Shown here piece by piece: positions 29,589 through 38,024 of a DNA stretch of 64,000 nucleotides. The notes below the pieces were generated by a model. The model made no database searches. It saw only the letters and a program-made list of their open reading frames with translations, and was not told the origin of the DNA. The position numbers and the translations under genes were made by a program. This DNA is from Dehalobacter sp. DCA. Its GTDB lineage: Bacteria; Bacillota; Desulfitobacteriia; Desulfitobacteriales; Syntrophobotulaceae. Each line of letters starts with the position of its first letter. The first letter of the stretch is position 1. The DNA is taken from NCBI RefSeq assembly GCF_000305775.1, contig NC_018866.1, positions 1,674,001 to 1,738,000 on the forward strand, written 5' to 3'.

Positions 29589-29978
29589 CTAAACATCGCA
29601 GCACGGAATTCTTCTTGGGATATGCGCGTTCTCCGCGACTCTGTACTTCACGATCTTGCTTATTAACTCATACGGAATAGGCTTATTTAATGGGAATTGT
29701 ACCGATCCTTTAGCTCCCTTATAACCGGCCAGTTCCTGTTTAAAGGCTTCAATCCCGCTTGGTGTCGGATAAAATCCAATGTGGTTTTTGAATGCTGCGA
29801 AATGAACGAGATTACCGTTCAGTACAAACGTAGGCATCTGATAGCTTATCTTTTCCACTGCGTCCGGTGCTGCTTCTCTTATCACATTTCTAATTGCTCT
29901 TAATATTTCCTGTGTCTCATCAGGGAACTGCAAAATATACCCATCAACTGATTCATGAACCACTTTATCCGCTCCCAT
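29589..29978 (-). CDS. DUF1801 (YdhG-like) protein
   Basis: 129 residues: DEVQEILRAIRNVIREAAPDAVEKISYQMPTF-type core (seen here as DETQEILRAIRNVI ... ISYQMPTFVLNGNLVHFAAFKNHIGFYP) and KGSVQFPLNKPIPYELI are diagnostic of DUF1801. Small soluble protein, function unknown. Stands 57 bp upstream of the DUF3795 gene. Confidence 0.85.
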   Translation of the reverse strand: MGADKVVHESVDGYILQFPDETQEILRAIRNVIREAAPDAVEKISYQMPTFVLNGNLVHFAAFKNHIGFYPTPSGIEAFKQELAGYKGAKGSVQFPLNKPIPYELISKIVKYRVAENAHIPRRIPCCDV

Positions 29979-30087
29979 TTTTAGTTTCTCCTTTAAATTT
30001 TTCCGAATAACCCCTGTAGAACCTGAAAGCGATGTGCTACAATAGTTCTATGACCGAAATATCAATCGAATAGGGATACAGGAGCAA

Positions 30088-30178
30088 CGACAATGGCAAA
30101 CTTGGTGAAAGCCAGGGACGCAAAGCTATGGGTCTTCCAGAATAATTCTGATGACTGCCAGGCCACCGAATCCGCTCA
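30088..30178 (+). promoter_or_regulatory. c-di-GMP-I (GEMM) riboswitch
   Basis: The core signature is present in order: GGCAAA, then GTGAAA, GGGACGCAAAGC, a short GGTCTTCC arm, and the closing GCCAGGCCACCGA. These are the two helices and the tetraloop-receptor of the GEMM-I aptamer. It lies about 90 bp upstream of the HD-GYP gene, which suggests that c-di-GMP controls its own phosphodiesterase. Confidence 0.92.
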
Positions 30179-30194
30179 GGTTTGTTTTGAATGT

Positions 30195-30226
30195 CGCCAT
30201 GCAATCTGCTGGTGATTTTTTTGTTG
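30195..30226 (+). terminator. Riboswitch expression-platform terminator
   Basis: TCGCCA pairs with TGGTGA, followed by TTTTTTTG. Placed between aptamer and ribosome-binding site, so it is the likely on/off switch. Confidence 0.65.
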
Positions 30227-30265
30227 CTTCAGCTAGCACTGATTTATCGGAAAGGAAGATTACAA

Positions 30266-31327
30266 TTGCGTCAGGTAAGTGTAAACCGGCTTCAAAAGGG
30301 AGACGTATTGGGACGAACCATTTTCTCGCATAACGGCCGTTCATTACTTGGGAAAGGAGTCACGCTGACCTCCCCCTATATCGAGCGGCTGAAAGAGCTG
30401 GGCATCAGTATTGTCTATGTGGACGATGACGAAACGAAGGATATTGTTATCGAAGATGTCATTTCCGAGGAAAACAGGCGGGAGGCAATGAACTCCATTG
30501 AGCATTCAGCGGAAGCGGTACGAATCGGTAAAGACCTCAATGGTTTTCAGGTAAAAAAGACGGTAAACAACATCATCGGAGACGTTCTGTTTCAAGAGAA
30601 GATATTTCTGAGCCTGACAGATATGCGGAGCTATGACAATCAAGTTTATGCGCATTCAGTCAGTGTTTGTGTCCTTGCGACAATTTTGGGCAAAGCTTTG
30701 GGACTGGATAAAGATACCCTGGAGGCGCTGGCGGTAGGGGCTTTGCTTCACGATATAGGGACTGTCAAGCTGCCAAAAGAGCTTGTCGCCAAACGTGAGG
30801 CCTTTACTCTGAAGGAAAATGACCTATATAAGACGCATACCGTACATGGATTTGAAATACTTCGGAACAAATCGGAATTAAACTTATTGAGTGCGCATAT
30901 TGCTTTGCAGCATCACGAATGGCTGAACGGAAACGGCTATCCCCGGAAGCTGTCCGGCCGGCACCTCCATGTCTTGGCTCAAATCGTAGGGCTGGCCGAC
31001 TTCTATGATAATCTGGTCAATGATGGCCCGGGCCACTCCCGGATCGTCCCGCATGAAGCCTGTGAAATTGTGATGGGATGTGCGAACAAGCTATTCTCCC
31101 AGCAGTTGGTTGTAACGTTCTTAAAGCATGTTGCGGCCTATCCGACCGGCTGTACCGTTAAGCTCAATACAGGTGAAGTTGGGATTGTGGTTGACCAAAA
31201 TAAAAGTTTGCCGATGCGCCCGATTATCAGGGTATTAATCGCCGACAAAGGGCTGGCCCATGTCCAGGCTAAGGAATATAACCTTGTCGAAGATCTTACA
31301 ACCTTTATTGTATCCATTGTCGAGTGA
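30266..31327 (+). CDS. HD-GYP c-di-GMP phosphodiesterase
   Basis: 353 residues from the TTG at 30266 (AAGGAAG nine bases upstream); an in-frame ATG at 30191 lies inside the riboswitch platform and is rejected. N-terminal ~100 residues form a DUF3391-like region (VNRLQKGDVLGRTIF). The HD-GYP domain follows: LLHDIGTVKLPKEL (HD) and HHEWLNGNGYPRKL, LAQIVGLADFYDNLV (GYP). Hydrolyses c-di-GMP. Confidence 0.92.
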   Translation: MRQVSVNRLQKGDVLGRTIFSHNGRSLLGKGVTLTSPYIERLKELGISIVYVDDDETKDIVIEDVISEENRREAMNSIEHSAEAVRIGKDLNGFQVKKTVNNIIGDVLFQEKIFLSLTDMRSYDNQVYAHSVSVCVLATILGKALGLDKDTLEALAVGALLHDIGTVKLPKELVAKREAFTLKENDLYKTHTVHGFEILRNKSELNLLSAHIALQHHEWLNGNGYPRKLSGRHLHVLAQIVGLADFYDNLVNDGPGHSRIVPHEACEIVMGCANKLFSQQLVVTFLKHVAAYPTGCTVKLNTGEVGIVVDQNKSLPMRPIIRVLIADKGLAHVQAKEYNLVEDLTTFIVSIVE

Positions 31328-31353
31328 AGCTGATCCATTTCTTGAAAAAAATT

Positions 31354-31381
31354 GCCGGCTCAAATGTTTTTTGAGCCGGCT
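31354..31381. terminator. Bidirectional terminator after HD-GYP gene
   Basis: GCCGGCTCAAA / TTTGAGCCGGC, an 11-bp stem with loop TGTTT; A-run before and T-run inside the loop side. Confidence 0.85.
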
Positions 31382-31387
31382 AACCTA

Positions 31388-31711
31388 CTATTTTGGAAGT
31401 TTTCCAAACACCTTCAGTACGGACCGGTGGAACGAATGAGGAAACGATGGTTCTGCAAACATTAGGACGCATTGGTCATGGATGACGTTTATATGATTTT
31501 CCGTACAATAGTCTATAGCCTCTTTGGATTCAGCCCCCTGCTGAATCCAGATATGTTTGATTCCAGCTTCTACCGCGTCCCTAACGACCTTATTGGTTTG
31601 GTCCGGAGGGACGACGATCACTGCACCGTCGGCTTTCTGCGGCAAAGACTGAAGGTTTTCATAGCAGATCTCGCCGTCAATACTGTCCATATTAGGATTT
31701 ACGGCAAAAAC
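31388..31711 (-). pseudogene. CoA-binding domain protein, N-terminus lost
   Basis: About 107 codons of a YccU-type CoA-binding protein (SVFAVNPNMDSIDGEICY ... VIVVPPDQTNKVVRDAVEAGIKHIWIQQGAES). The Rossmann-fold start is missing because the IS3 element begins at 31712. Upstream sequence beyond the element belongs to another gene. Confidence 0.85.
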
Positions 31712-31779
31712 TGACCTTGCCTACGTTTGGTAGACACGGAGAAACCCTAAATAATTATTGTTTTCATTGAATTACGCAA

Positions 31780-32582
<803 letters not shown>

Positions 32583-32632
32583 CTTCGCAATCCGAAATAC
32601 GGAGCGATGTTCATAAATAAATTTGAACTTCT

Positions 32633-32965
32633 TTATTTCTGATTTTTCGCGAAGTAGGCCGCCGCTTTTTTTAGGATTGCGTTTTCCTCTTTAAGATCAA
32701 GTAATTCTTTGCGGAGCTTTATGATCTCCTCATCCTCGGGACGCAGTTTGCCCTTGCCTGGGAAGGACTCGTCTCCATGTTGCTTATATTGTCTGACCCA
32801 GTCGCGCACTGTTGTGTAATGCACGCCTAGCTCTGTTGCCATTTCTCTGATCGTTGTTTCCTTGTTTATGATCCTCTTGACAACCAACTCTTTGTACTCT
32901 TTGTCGTAAGCCATTTTGAATACCTCCGTTATTTTGATTATAGGGGTATTCTCTGTGTCTATCAA
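32633..32965 (-). CDS. IS3 transposase OrfA
   Basis: Helix-turn-helix ([43 protein letters not shown]) followed by a leucine-zipper coiled coil ([24 protein letters not shown]). Likely true start at MAYDKEYK near 32914 (GGAGGTATTCAAA upstream) rather than 32965. Would normally frameshift into OrfB. Confidence 0.85.
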   Translation of the reverse strand: MIDTENTPIIKITEVFKMAYDKEYKELVVKRIINKETTIREMATELGVHYTTVRDWVRQYKQHGDESFPGKGKLRPEDEEIIKLRKELLDLKEENAILKKAAAYFAKNQK

Positions 32966-33004
32966 ACGTGATCTAGGTCAATTGGGTATACTGCAAGCGA
33001 GGTA

Positions 33005-33355
33005 AAAAGGAGCACTAAAATCGGGCAAAATCAATATTTGCAAAAAACAACCGAAAATGAATATTTACTAATAAAAGTAAAGGTATCAAACAACGATAAA
33101 GAGACTCGTACCATTGATACTAGCTTATTTAAGTTAAAAGATGCTGAAGGCAAAGAATATTCTGCTATGGCTGAAGCAGACATGTATGTAAACACCGATA
33201 ATAGTTTCTTTCTAGCCCAGGTAAACCCGGGAACAAGCAAAAGTGGATATATTGTATTTGAAATTCCTAAAAACCTAAAAGGTTTAAAATTACAAGTTTC
33301 AAGTGGTTTAGGATGGTCTGGTGGACAGTACCAGATAATAAACCTTGGTCAATAG
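33005..33355 (+). pseudogene. DUF4352 protein, N-terminus lost
   Basis: The last ~110 residues of a DUF4352 immunoglobulin-like domain (ENEYLLIKVKVSNNDKETRTIDTSLFKLKDAEGKEYS ... GYIVFEIPKNLKG). Such proteins are normally exported lipoproteins; signal and lipobox are missing because the gene is cut near the IS3 element. Confidence 0.75.
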
Positions 33356-33499
33356 GCTTGGAAAAGTATAGATTTTGGCCGAGTCATAATAAATTGAGAT
33401 TCGGCCTTCTTTCTTTATGTTTTTTCACTTAAGTCTTTTTTCCACTTTTCCAGTTTATCTTTAGCATCTTCACTTTAAATTATAAACCAAGGATAAAGC

Positions 33500-34387
33500 T
33501 CATTTTGTTGGTTCGTACCAATTTTCAACATCAGGTATTTTTTGTATCAATTTCTCATTTGCTTCCAGCATCTTCTTGTAATAAAAATCATATGCTGGAC
33601 TTAGCGTTCTCATCGTCGGAATGAACACATCATAGTATCCGTTTGTTTCTCCAAATTTACGAAACAAATCCATGAGTTGTGCCATTACTGAATTCTGGTA
33701 CTTATCCGTTTTCTTAAGTTCTGTATATTGAATGATATTATCTTTGTTGTTTTCCCAATACGTGTCAAAGTCATCATAAGTACTCTGTATGTTGGCACTC
33801 ATTTCTTCAATTTTTTCATTGTCCATATATTTGTCAACTTCGTCCAAAATTAATTGAAACTCTTCTGGAATTTCGATTGGTTCCATATCGTCAAGGAAGT
33901 TAACAATGTTGTCATATAACACTTTCTGCTCATTTGTCTTTACTGGTTCATTGAGAAATTGGCCAAAATGAAAGCTAAAGTATCTCCCATAGTATCCGGG
34001 AAACGCCATTAATAACTTTTCTTTAATCGTAGATTGTTGTTCTAATAAATTCAATCTATCCTGAATTTCAGCAACATCCACCCCATTAATCAACTGTCCT
34101 ATCAAATCAAGTCGATATAATTTTTCCTTTGCCTGAATCTCTTTTGCTTGCTTAATTAAAGCAAGAGTGTGCTTCTTGTCGTTACTATCAAGCACTTGCT
34201 TGATCTCATCCGTGCATAATTCCAGTTTTCGAAATAACGCAATTTCTTTCAAACGAGATAAATCTGAGTCAGAAAATTCCCTATATCCGTTCTCGTTAAC
34301 TTTAGGTGATACTAAACCCTTTAATTGATAATACTCAACTGCTTTTTTCGTTAAACCTGTTTGTTTACAAATCTCATTCACTTGCAT
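33500..34387 (-). CDS. MerR-family transcriptional regulator
   Basis: 295 residues. N-terminal winged helix (MQVNEICKQTGLTKKAVEYYQLKGLVSPKVNENGYREFSDSD), dimer helix to ~residue 110, then a long helical C-terminal domain rich in Glu and aromatic residues that could be a ligand domain. Ligand unknown. Strong Shine-Dalgarno CAGGAGGTGTAAGGT. Carries its own MerR-type promoter. Confidence 0.85.
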   Translation of the reverse strand: MQVNEICKQTGLTKKAVEYYQLKGLVSPKVNENGYREFSDSDLSRLKEIALFRKLELCTDEIKQVLDSNDKKHTLALIKQAKEIQAKEKLYRLDLIGQLINGVDVAEIQDRLNLLEQQSTIKEKLLMAFPGYYGRYFSFHFGQFLNEPVKTNEQKVLYDNIVNFLDDMEPIEIPEEFQLILDEVDKYMDNEKIEEMSANIQSTYDDFDTYWENNKDNIIQYTELKKTDKYQNSVMAQLMDLFRKFGETNGYYDVFIPTMRTLSPAYDFYYKKMLEANEKLIQKIPDVENWYEPTK

Positions 34388-34407
34388 ACCTTACACCTCC
34401 TGATTCC

Positions 34408-34438
34408 AGCTTAAGGTATCCTCTTAGGTGCTAGTCAA
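34408..34438 (-). promoter_or_regulatory. MerR-type promoter with 19-bp spacer
   Basis: On the minus strand TTGACT (34433-34438) and TAAGCT (34408-34413) are 19 bp apart, the over-long spacing typical of MerR-controlled promoters, with an ACCT..AGG dyad in the spacer. Suggests autoregulation. Confidence 0.6.
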
Positions 34439-34445
34439 GTACTTA

Positions 34446-36097
34446 GGGGCTGCTGAATAACGGTAAAATCAGCATAAACACTGGGTTTTAACCCCGACTT
34501 TTGGTAAAATAGTACATGTAAACATAAATATTATGTTAAAAAACCTTGCACTTGGGAGCGTGTTTTCATGTACAAACCTACCGAACAGCAGATTACATTT
34601 CCGCACGAATTCTTTCTGCCTTTTGGCGGGAACTTAAACCCGGACAATAAATGGTGTAAGCTCGCATTAATGATCCCCTGGGCCGAAGTTGAGAAGAAGT
34701 ATGCCAGAAGTTTTCCTGTCAGTCGCGGACAAAAAGCCTATTCGGTGCGTTTGGCACTCGGATCTCTGATCATTCAAAATGTGAAATCATTATCTGACCG
34801 TGACACGGTCGAAGAGATCACAGAAAATCCGTACATGCAATATTTCATTGGCCTAAGTGCATTTGTAGATAAACCGCCATTCAATCATTCACTCATGACC
34901 CATTTCCGCAAACGTTTGGACAAGGATATTATCAACGAAATCAACGAGATTACTAGCAGACTAGCCGGAGAACATGAATATCCAGAAAACCCAGATGACC
35001 CAGATGACTCAGATGGCTCAGACGACACCCCTCCTTCTGATGGTGAAGACTCTGATGATACAGGACAAGAAGAGAAAACGAATGAAGAACCTTCAGAAAC
35101 CAAGAACTCAGGCAAGCTGATCCTGGATGCAACCTGCACCCCTGCGGATATTCACTATCCTACAGATATCTGGCTTTTGAACACAACCCGGCAGGCTTTG
35201 GAAGAAATCATTGATGTACTGCATGCACCGCATGCCGGGATTCTCAAGAAACCCAGATCCTACCGTCGCAATGCACGCAAAAGCTATCTGAACATTGATA
35301 AAAAGAAACATAAGACTGCTAAGATGATCCGCAAAGGAATCGGAGGACAGCTGCGATATATTCGACGGGATCTGAAAAACATTAAGACTCTTGCTGAAAA
35401 AAGTTCGCTGACTCTCTTAACTAAACGCCAATACCGCAATCTGCTCGTCAGTCAAGAAATCTACTGGCAACAGCTGGAAATGTACAAACAGGGTAAACAT
35501 TCGGTAGAAGATCGCATCGTCAGCCTGCATATGCCTTTTGTCAGACCCATAGTACGAGGCAAGTCAAACGCAGATGTAGAATTTGGAGCTAAGCTTGCCA
35601 TCAGTGTTGTGAACGGATTCAGTTATATGGAGAGCTTGAGCTTTGACGCTTTCAATGAAAGCAAGACACTCATGCAATCGGTTGAAAACTACTACCAAAG
35701 GTATGGTTTTTATCCAGAAGCCGTGATGGCAGACAAGATCTACCGGAACAGAGATAACCTTAACTACTGCAAGAAACTGGGCATTCGATTGAGCGGTCCA
35801 CCGCTCGGCAGACCAGCCAAAGATCAGGAACTATTAAGAGAACAAAAGAAACAAGAACGGCTGGATGCTGGAATACGAAACGCTGTTGAAGGAAAATTCG
35901 GAGAAGGTAAGCGGTTTTATGGGCTCGGACGTATCATGGCACGTCTCAAAGAAACCAGTGAGACTGTTATCGCCATGCAGCTGTTGGTAATGAACCTGGA
36001 GCGCAGGCTCCGGATTCTTATACTCAATTTTATTAGAGAGAATTTCGGGCTGATCAGGTTAGCTTATTGAGAAAATAACATCCTGTTCAGCAGCCCC
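34446..36097 (+). mobile_element. IS1182-type insertion sequence, copy 2 (intact)
   Basis: 1652 bp, same ends as copy 1 (GGGGCTGCTGAA / TTCAGCAGCCCC), opposite orientation. Flanks read ..TACTTA and TAAGTA.., which are inverted rather than directly repeated, so no clear target duplication. Begins 8 bp upstream of the MerR promoter. Confidence 0.93.
34568..36070 (+). CDS. IS1182-type transposase, full length
   Basis: 500 residues, DUF772-type N-terminus (MYKPTEQQITFPHEFFLPFGG), acidic linker around residues 140-180 (DDPDDSDGSDDTPPSDGEDS), then the DDE catalytic domain (LILDATCTPADIHYPTD, MADKIYRNRDN, AVEGKFGEGKRFYGLGRI). It is the intact counterpart of the frameshifted copy 1 and may mobilise it. 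Confidence 0.93.
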   Translation: MYKPTEQQITFPHEFFLPFGGNLNPDNKWCKLALMIPWAEVEKKYARSFPVSRGQKAYSVRLALGSLIIQNVKSLSDRDTVEEITENPYMQYFIGLSAFVDKPPFNHSLMTHFRKRLDKDIINEINEITSRLAGEHEYPENPDDPDDSDGSDDTPPSDGEDSDDTGQEEKTNEEPSETKNSGKLILDATCTPADIHYPTDIWLLNTTRQALEEIIDVLHAPHAGILKKPRSYRRNARKSYLNIDKKKHKTAKMIRKGIGGQLRYIRRDLKNIKTLAEKSSLTLLTKRQYRNLLVSQEIYWQQLEMYKQGKHSVEDRIVSLHMPFVRPIVRGKSNADVEFGAKLAISVVNGFSYMESLSFDAFNESKTLMQSVENYYQRYGFYPEAVMADKIYRNRDNLNYCKKLGIRLSGPPLGRPAKDQELLREQKKQERLDAGIRNAVEGKFGEGKRFYGLGRIMARLKETSETVIAMQLLVMNLERRLRILILNFIRENFGLIRLAY

Positions 36098-36221
36098 TAA
36101 GTAAGATTGAACAAATACATCGTTGAGATCCCATAAAAGGGGTCTTTTCTTATTCTACAAAGTAAGTTCCCTAGCAAAAAACTAGACTATTAAGGAATAC
36201 GCAGATATGGAAAATTTCATC
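36098..36221. other. Remnant of the distal end of the cassette array
   Basis: No gene. Just after the intron fragment a start ATGAAATTTTCC opens an 11-codon frame, probably the stub of a lost cassette gene. A short AGATCCC/GGGGTCT hairpin with T-run (36131-36152) may be a terminator. Confidence 0.4.
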
Positions 36222-36345
36222 GTCACGGTAGAGATGCCGGTTACCCGGCACCCCCCGCAGTCGAGTAAGCCAAGGGAATTTCACCCTTAACTTCTCACGG
36301 AACCGGACTTGAAAGTCTCCCCTCATCCGGCTCTTATCATTCAAC
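36222..36345 (-). mobile_element. Group II intron, 3' end only (intron A)
   Basis: On the minus strand a domain V-like hairpin (GAGCCGGATGAGG ... CAAGTCCGGTTC, 36299-36334) is followed by a domain VI region ending ATCTCTACCGTGAC at 36222. The last 45 bases nearly match intron C (42521-42560). Everything upstream was replaced by an insertion sequence. The downstream flank GATGAAAT would complete an attC core GTTA|GAT. Confidence 0.8.
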
Positions 36346-36975
36346 TCATTACAACATTCCTGTTACGGTATTGCCAGTGTGTAAATAAATTAGGTTCATG
36401 TACTCTTCTATTTGCTTCTCAATTTCTTTTATTCTTGCTACCGCTTTTTCTTTTACGACGTTCTGTTTTTTAGAATTTACCGCTTTAAACTTACTTCCGT
36501 CTACCGGTACTAGCTCTCCACCAAACATAGATAGTTTCTTACAGAGTAGTGTGAATTCTTTAAACACTTTTGAGATTTCTTCTTTGTTGTCTTTCCTGAA
36601 GTTCGCTATCGTTTTATGATCAGGTGTTAGTCTTTTCAAAAGCCACATTACCTCTAAATTTCTATGACTTTCCTTTTCAAGTTTTCTGCTTGATCTGATT
36701 GCATTGATGTATCCATAGAGGTAGAGCTTTAGCAGATCCTTGGGGTTATATGGAGGGCAGCCCGTTTCACATGCTTTCGAATACTTAAATTCTATTTCTA
36801 GATTATCTACAAATGCGTCAATAAACTGAACTTCATTGTCCTCTGCTATATAATCATCTAAGGTTTCCGGAAATAGAGTTACTTGTTCTCGGTTTATTCC
36901 GCTTTTATATGGCATAATTATTCTCCTTGAATAACTAATTTTTTACTTAATTATACCATATTTATTTATTATTTC
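36346..36975 (-). pseudogene. IS1182/IS5-type transposase, N-terminal half
   Basis: 188 codons (36349-36915): MPYKSGINREQVTLFPETLDDYIAEDNEVQFIDAFVDNLE ... VPVDGSKFKAVNSKKQN. The first catalytic Asp (PVDGSKF) is present; the gene ends after a helical stretch, so the rest of the DDE domain is missing. It separates intron A from attC-1. Confidence 0.85.
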
Positions 36976-37020
36976 CTGTGTTTTTACACAGTCTGTGGAT
37001 GGCAGATACCGCCACATGTC

Positions 37021-37098
37021 GCCTAACGTCTCGAGTATTGCCGACGCGTCCCAACCGCATGCATCATTCCTCCAAGTGGCGGGAACCGGCTGTTCTAC
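37021..37098 (-). other. attC-1 (integron cassette recombination site)
   Basis: Minus-strand cores GTAGAAC and GTTAGGC, outer complementary TCG/CGA, and an inner stem TTCCCGCC/GGCGACGC-type pairing that is imperfect (6 of 8). The loop is nearly the same as in attC-3 (CCGCATGCATCATTC). 78 bp core to core. Confidence 0.8.
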
Positions 37099-37127
37099 GA
37101 CGTATCCCGCCCCCTGATTCAGAGTGC

Positions 37128-37146
37128 GCCCGGATGGCGCACACTT
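37128..37146 (-). terminator. Cassette 6 gene-end hairpin
   Basis: GTGCGCC / GGCGCAC with loop CGGAT, directly after the stop of the 252-residue gene and before attC-1. A similar hairpin ends cassette 2 at 44521. Confidence 0.5.
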
Positions 37147-37150
37147 ATTT

Positions 37151-37909
37151 TCAGCTTTTCTTTTTATCTTTTAGCTTAATCAACTTATCATACAACACAA
37201 CTGTAATAGTTAAAGAGAAAGGTAAAAGAAACAGATTAATCGCGACATTAATACTACCTCTTAATAAAGTAAAATACGCTGGCGAAATCGTTCCAAAAGA
37301 GTGAATAACGTACCACGGAATATGAAGAAGATATGTACTTATAAAAATAATAATAATTACTTTTATAACATGATTTTTTACTAAATACATGCTATACCAT
37401 AGTTTATTGTCAATTTCCGGTGAAAGCGGTACTGAAATAGGAGCAAAATAAAAATATGCCGATATCAAAGCTATTACTAAAGACAAGATAATAATCAATG
37501 GATATTTATAGAAAACTTCTAAGGATGATCTTAAAACAAAACCTAGTAATAACATAGGAATACAAACTGTCAAACCTACTAAAAAAGTGTTGCCTATACT
37601 TCTCCAAAAATACTTCGATGATTGTTCATACGCCTTCTCAATATTGATTCTTCTATTATGGATTGACTCCCAGATAACAATTAACATACATATACCATAC
37701 TTGACGTTTAAAAATGCTGTAATCAAACCTACAACAAACTCTAATATAAGAAATATTTGTTCATTTAGTAGCTGATACAAAAATTGAGGTACGATATTAA
37801 AAAGATTAATGATAGCTATAAAAAATGATACAGCGAATAAAATCCTGAAGTACTTCTTGTAAAGTTCAAAGCCTTGACGAAAAATATCAGCTATTGATAA
37901 TTCTTTCAT
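37151..37909 (-). CDS. Cassette 6: polytopic membrane protein
   Basis: 252 residues with about six membrane segments, beginning MKELSIADIFRQGFELYKKYF, which resembles the start of glycerophosphoryl-diester-phosphodiesterase membrane-domain/DUF975-like proteins. Function unknown. AAGGGGAT precedes the ATG. Flanked by attC-2 upstream and attC-1 downstream, so it is a gene cassette with its own attC-1. Confidence 0.8.
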   Translation of the reverse strand: MKELSIADIFRQGFELYKKYFRILFAVSFFIAIINLFNIVPQFLYQLLNEQIFLILEFVVGLITAFLNVKYGICMLIVIWESIHNRRINIEKAYEQSSKYFWRSIGNTFLVGLTVCIPMLLLGFVLRSSLEVFYKYPLIIILSLVIALISAYFYFAPISVPLSPEIDNKLWYSMYLVKNHVIKVIIIIFISTYLLHIPWYVIHSFGTISPAYFTLLRGSINVAINLFLLPFSLTITVVLYDKLIKLKDKKKS

Positions 37910-38024
37910 ATGATCCCCTTCAATTTTATTTGCGCGCCAGGACGGCGCGTCCGTGCGGGATATGTCGTAGAACGTTTCGTGAATTCCCGAAGTCTAGTTA
38001 CTACTTGCATATTCTCTCAGATTT

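Noticed and set aside
30191-30265. ATG start at 30191 for the HD-GYP gene
   Set aside because: It lies in the riboswitch expression platform and would translate the terminator; the TTG at 30266 has a proper ribosome-binding site.
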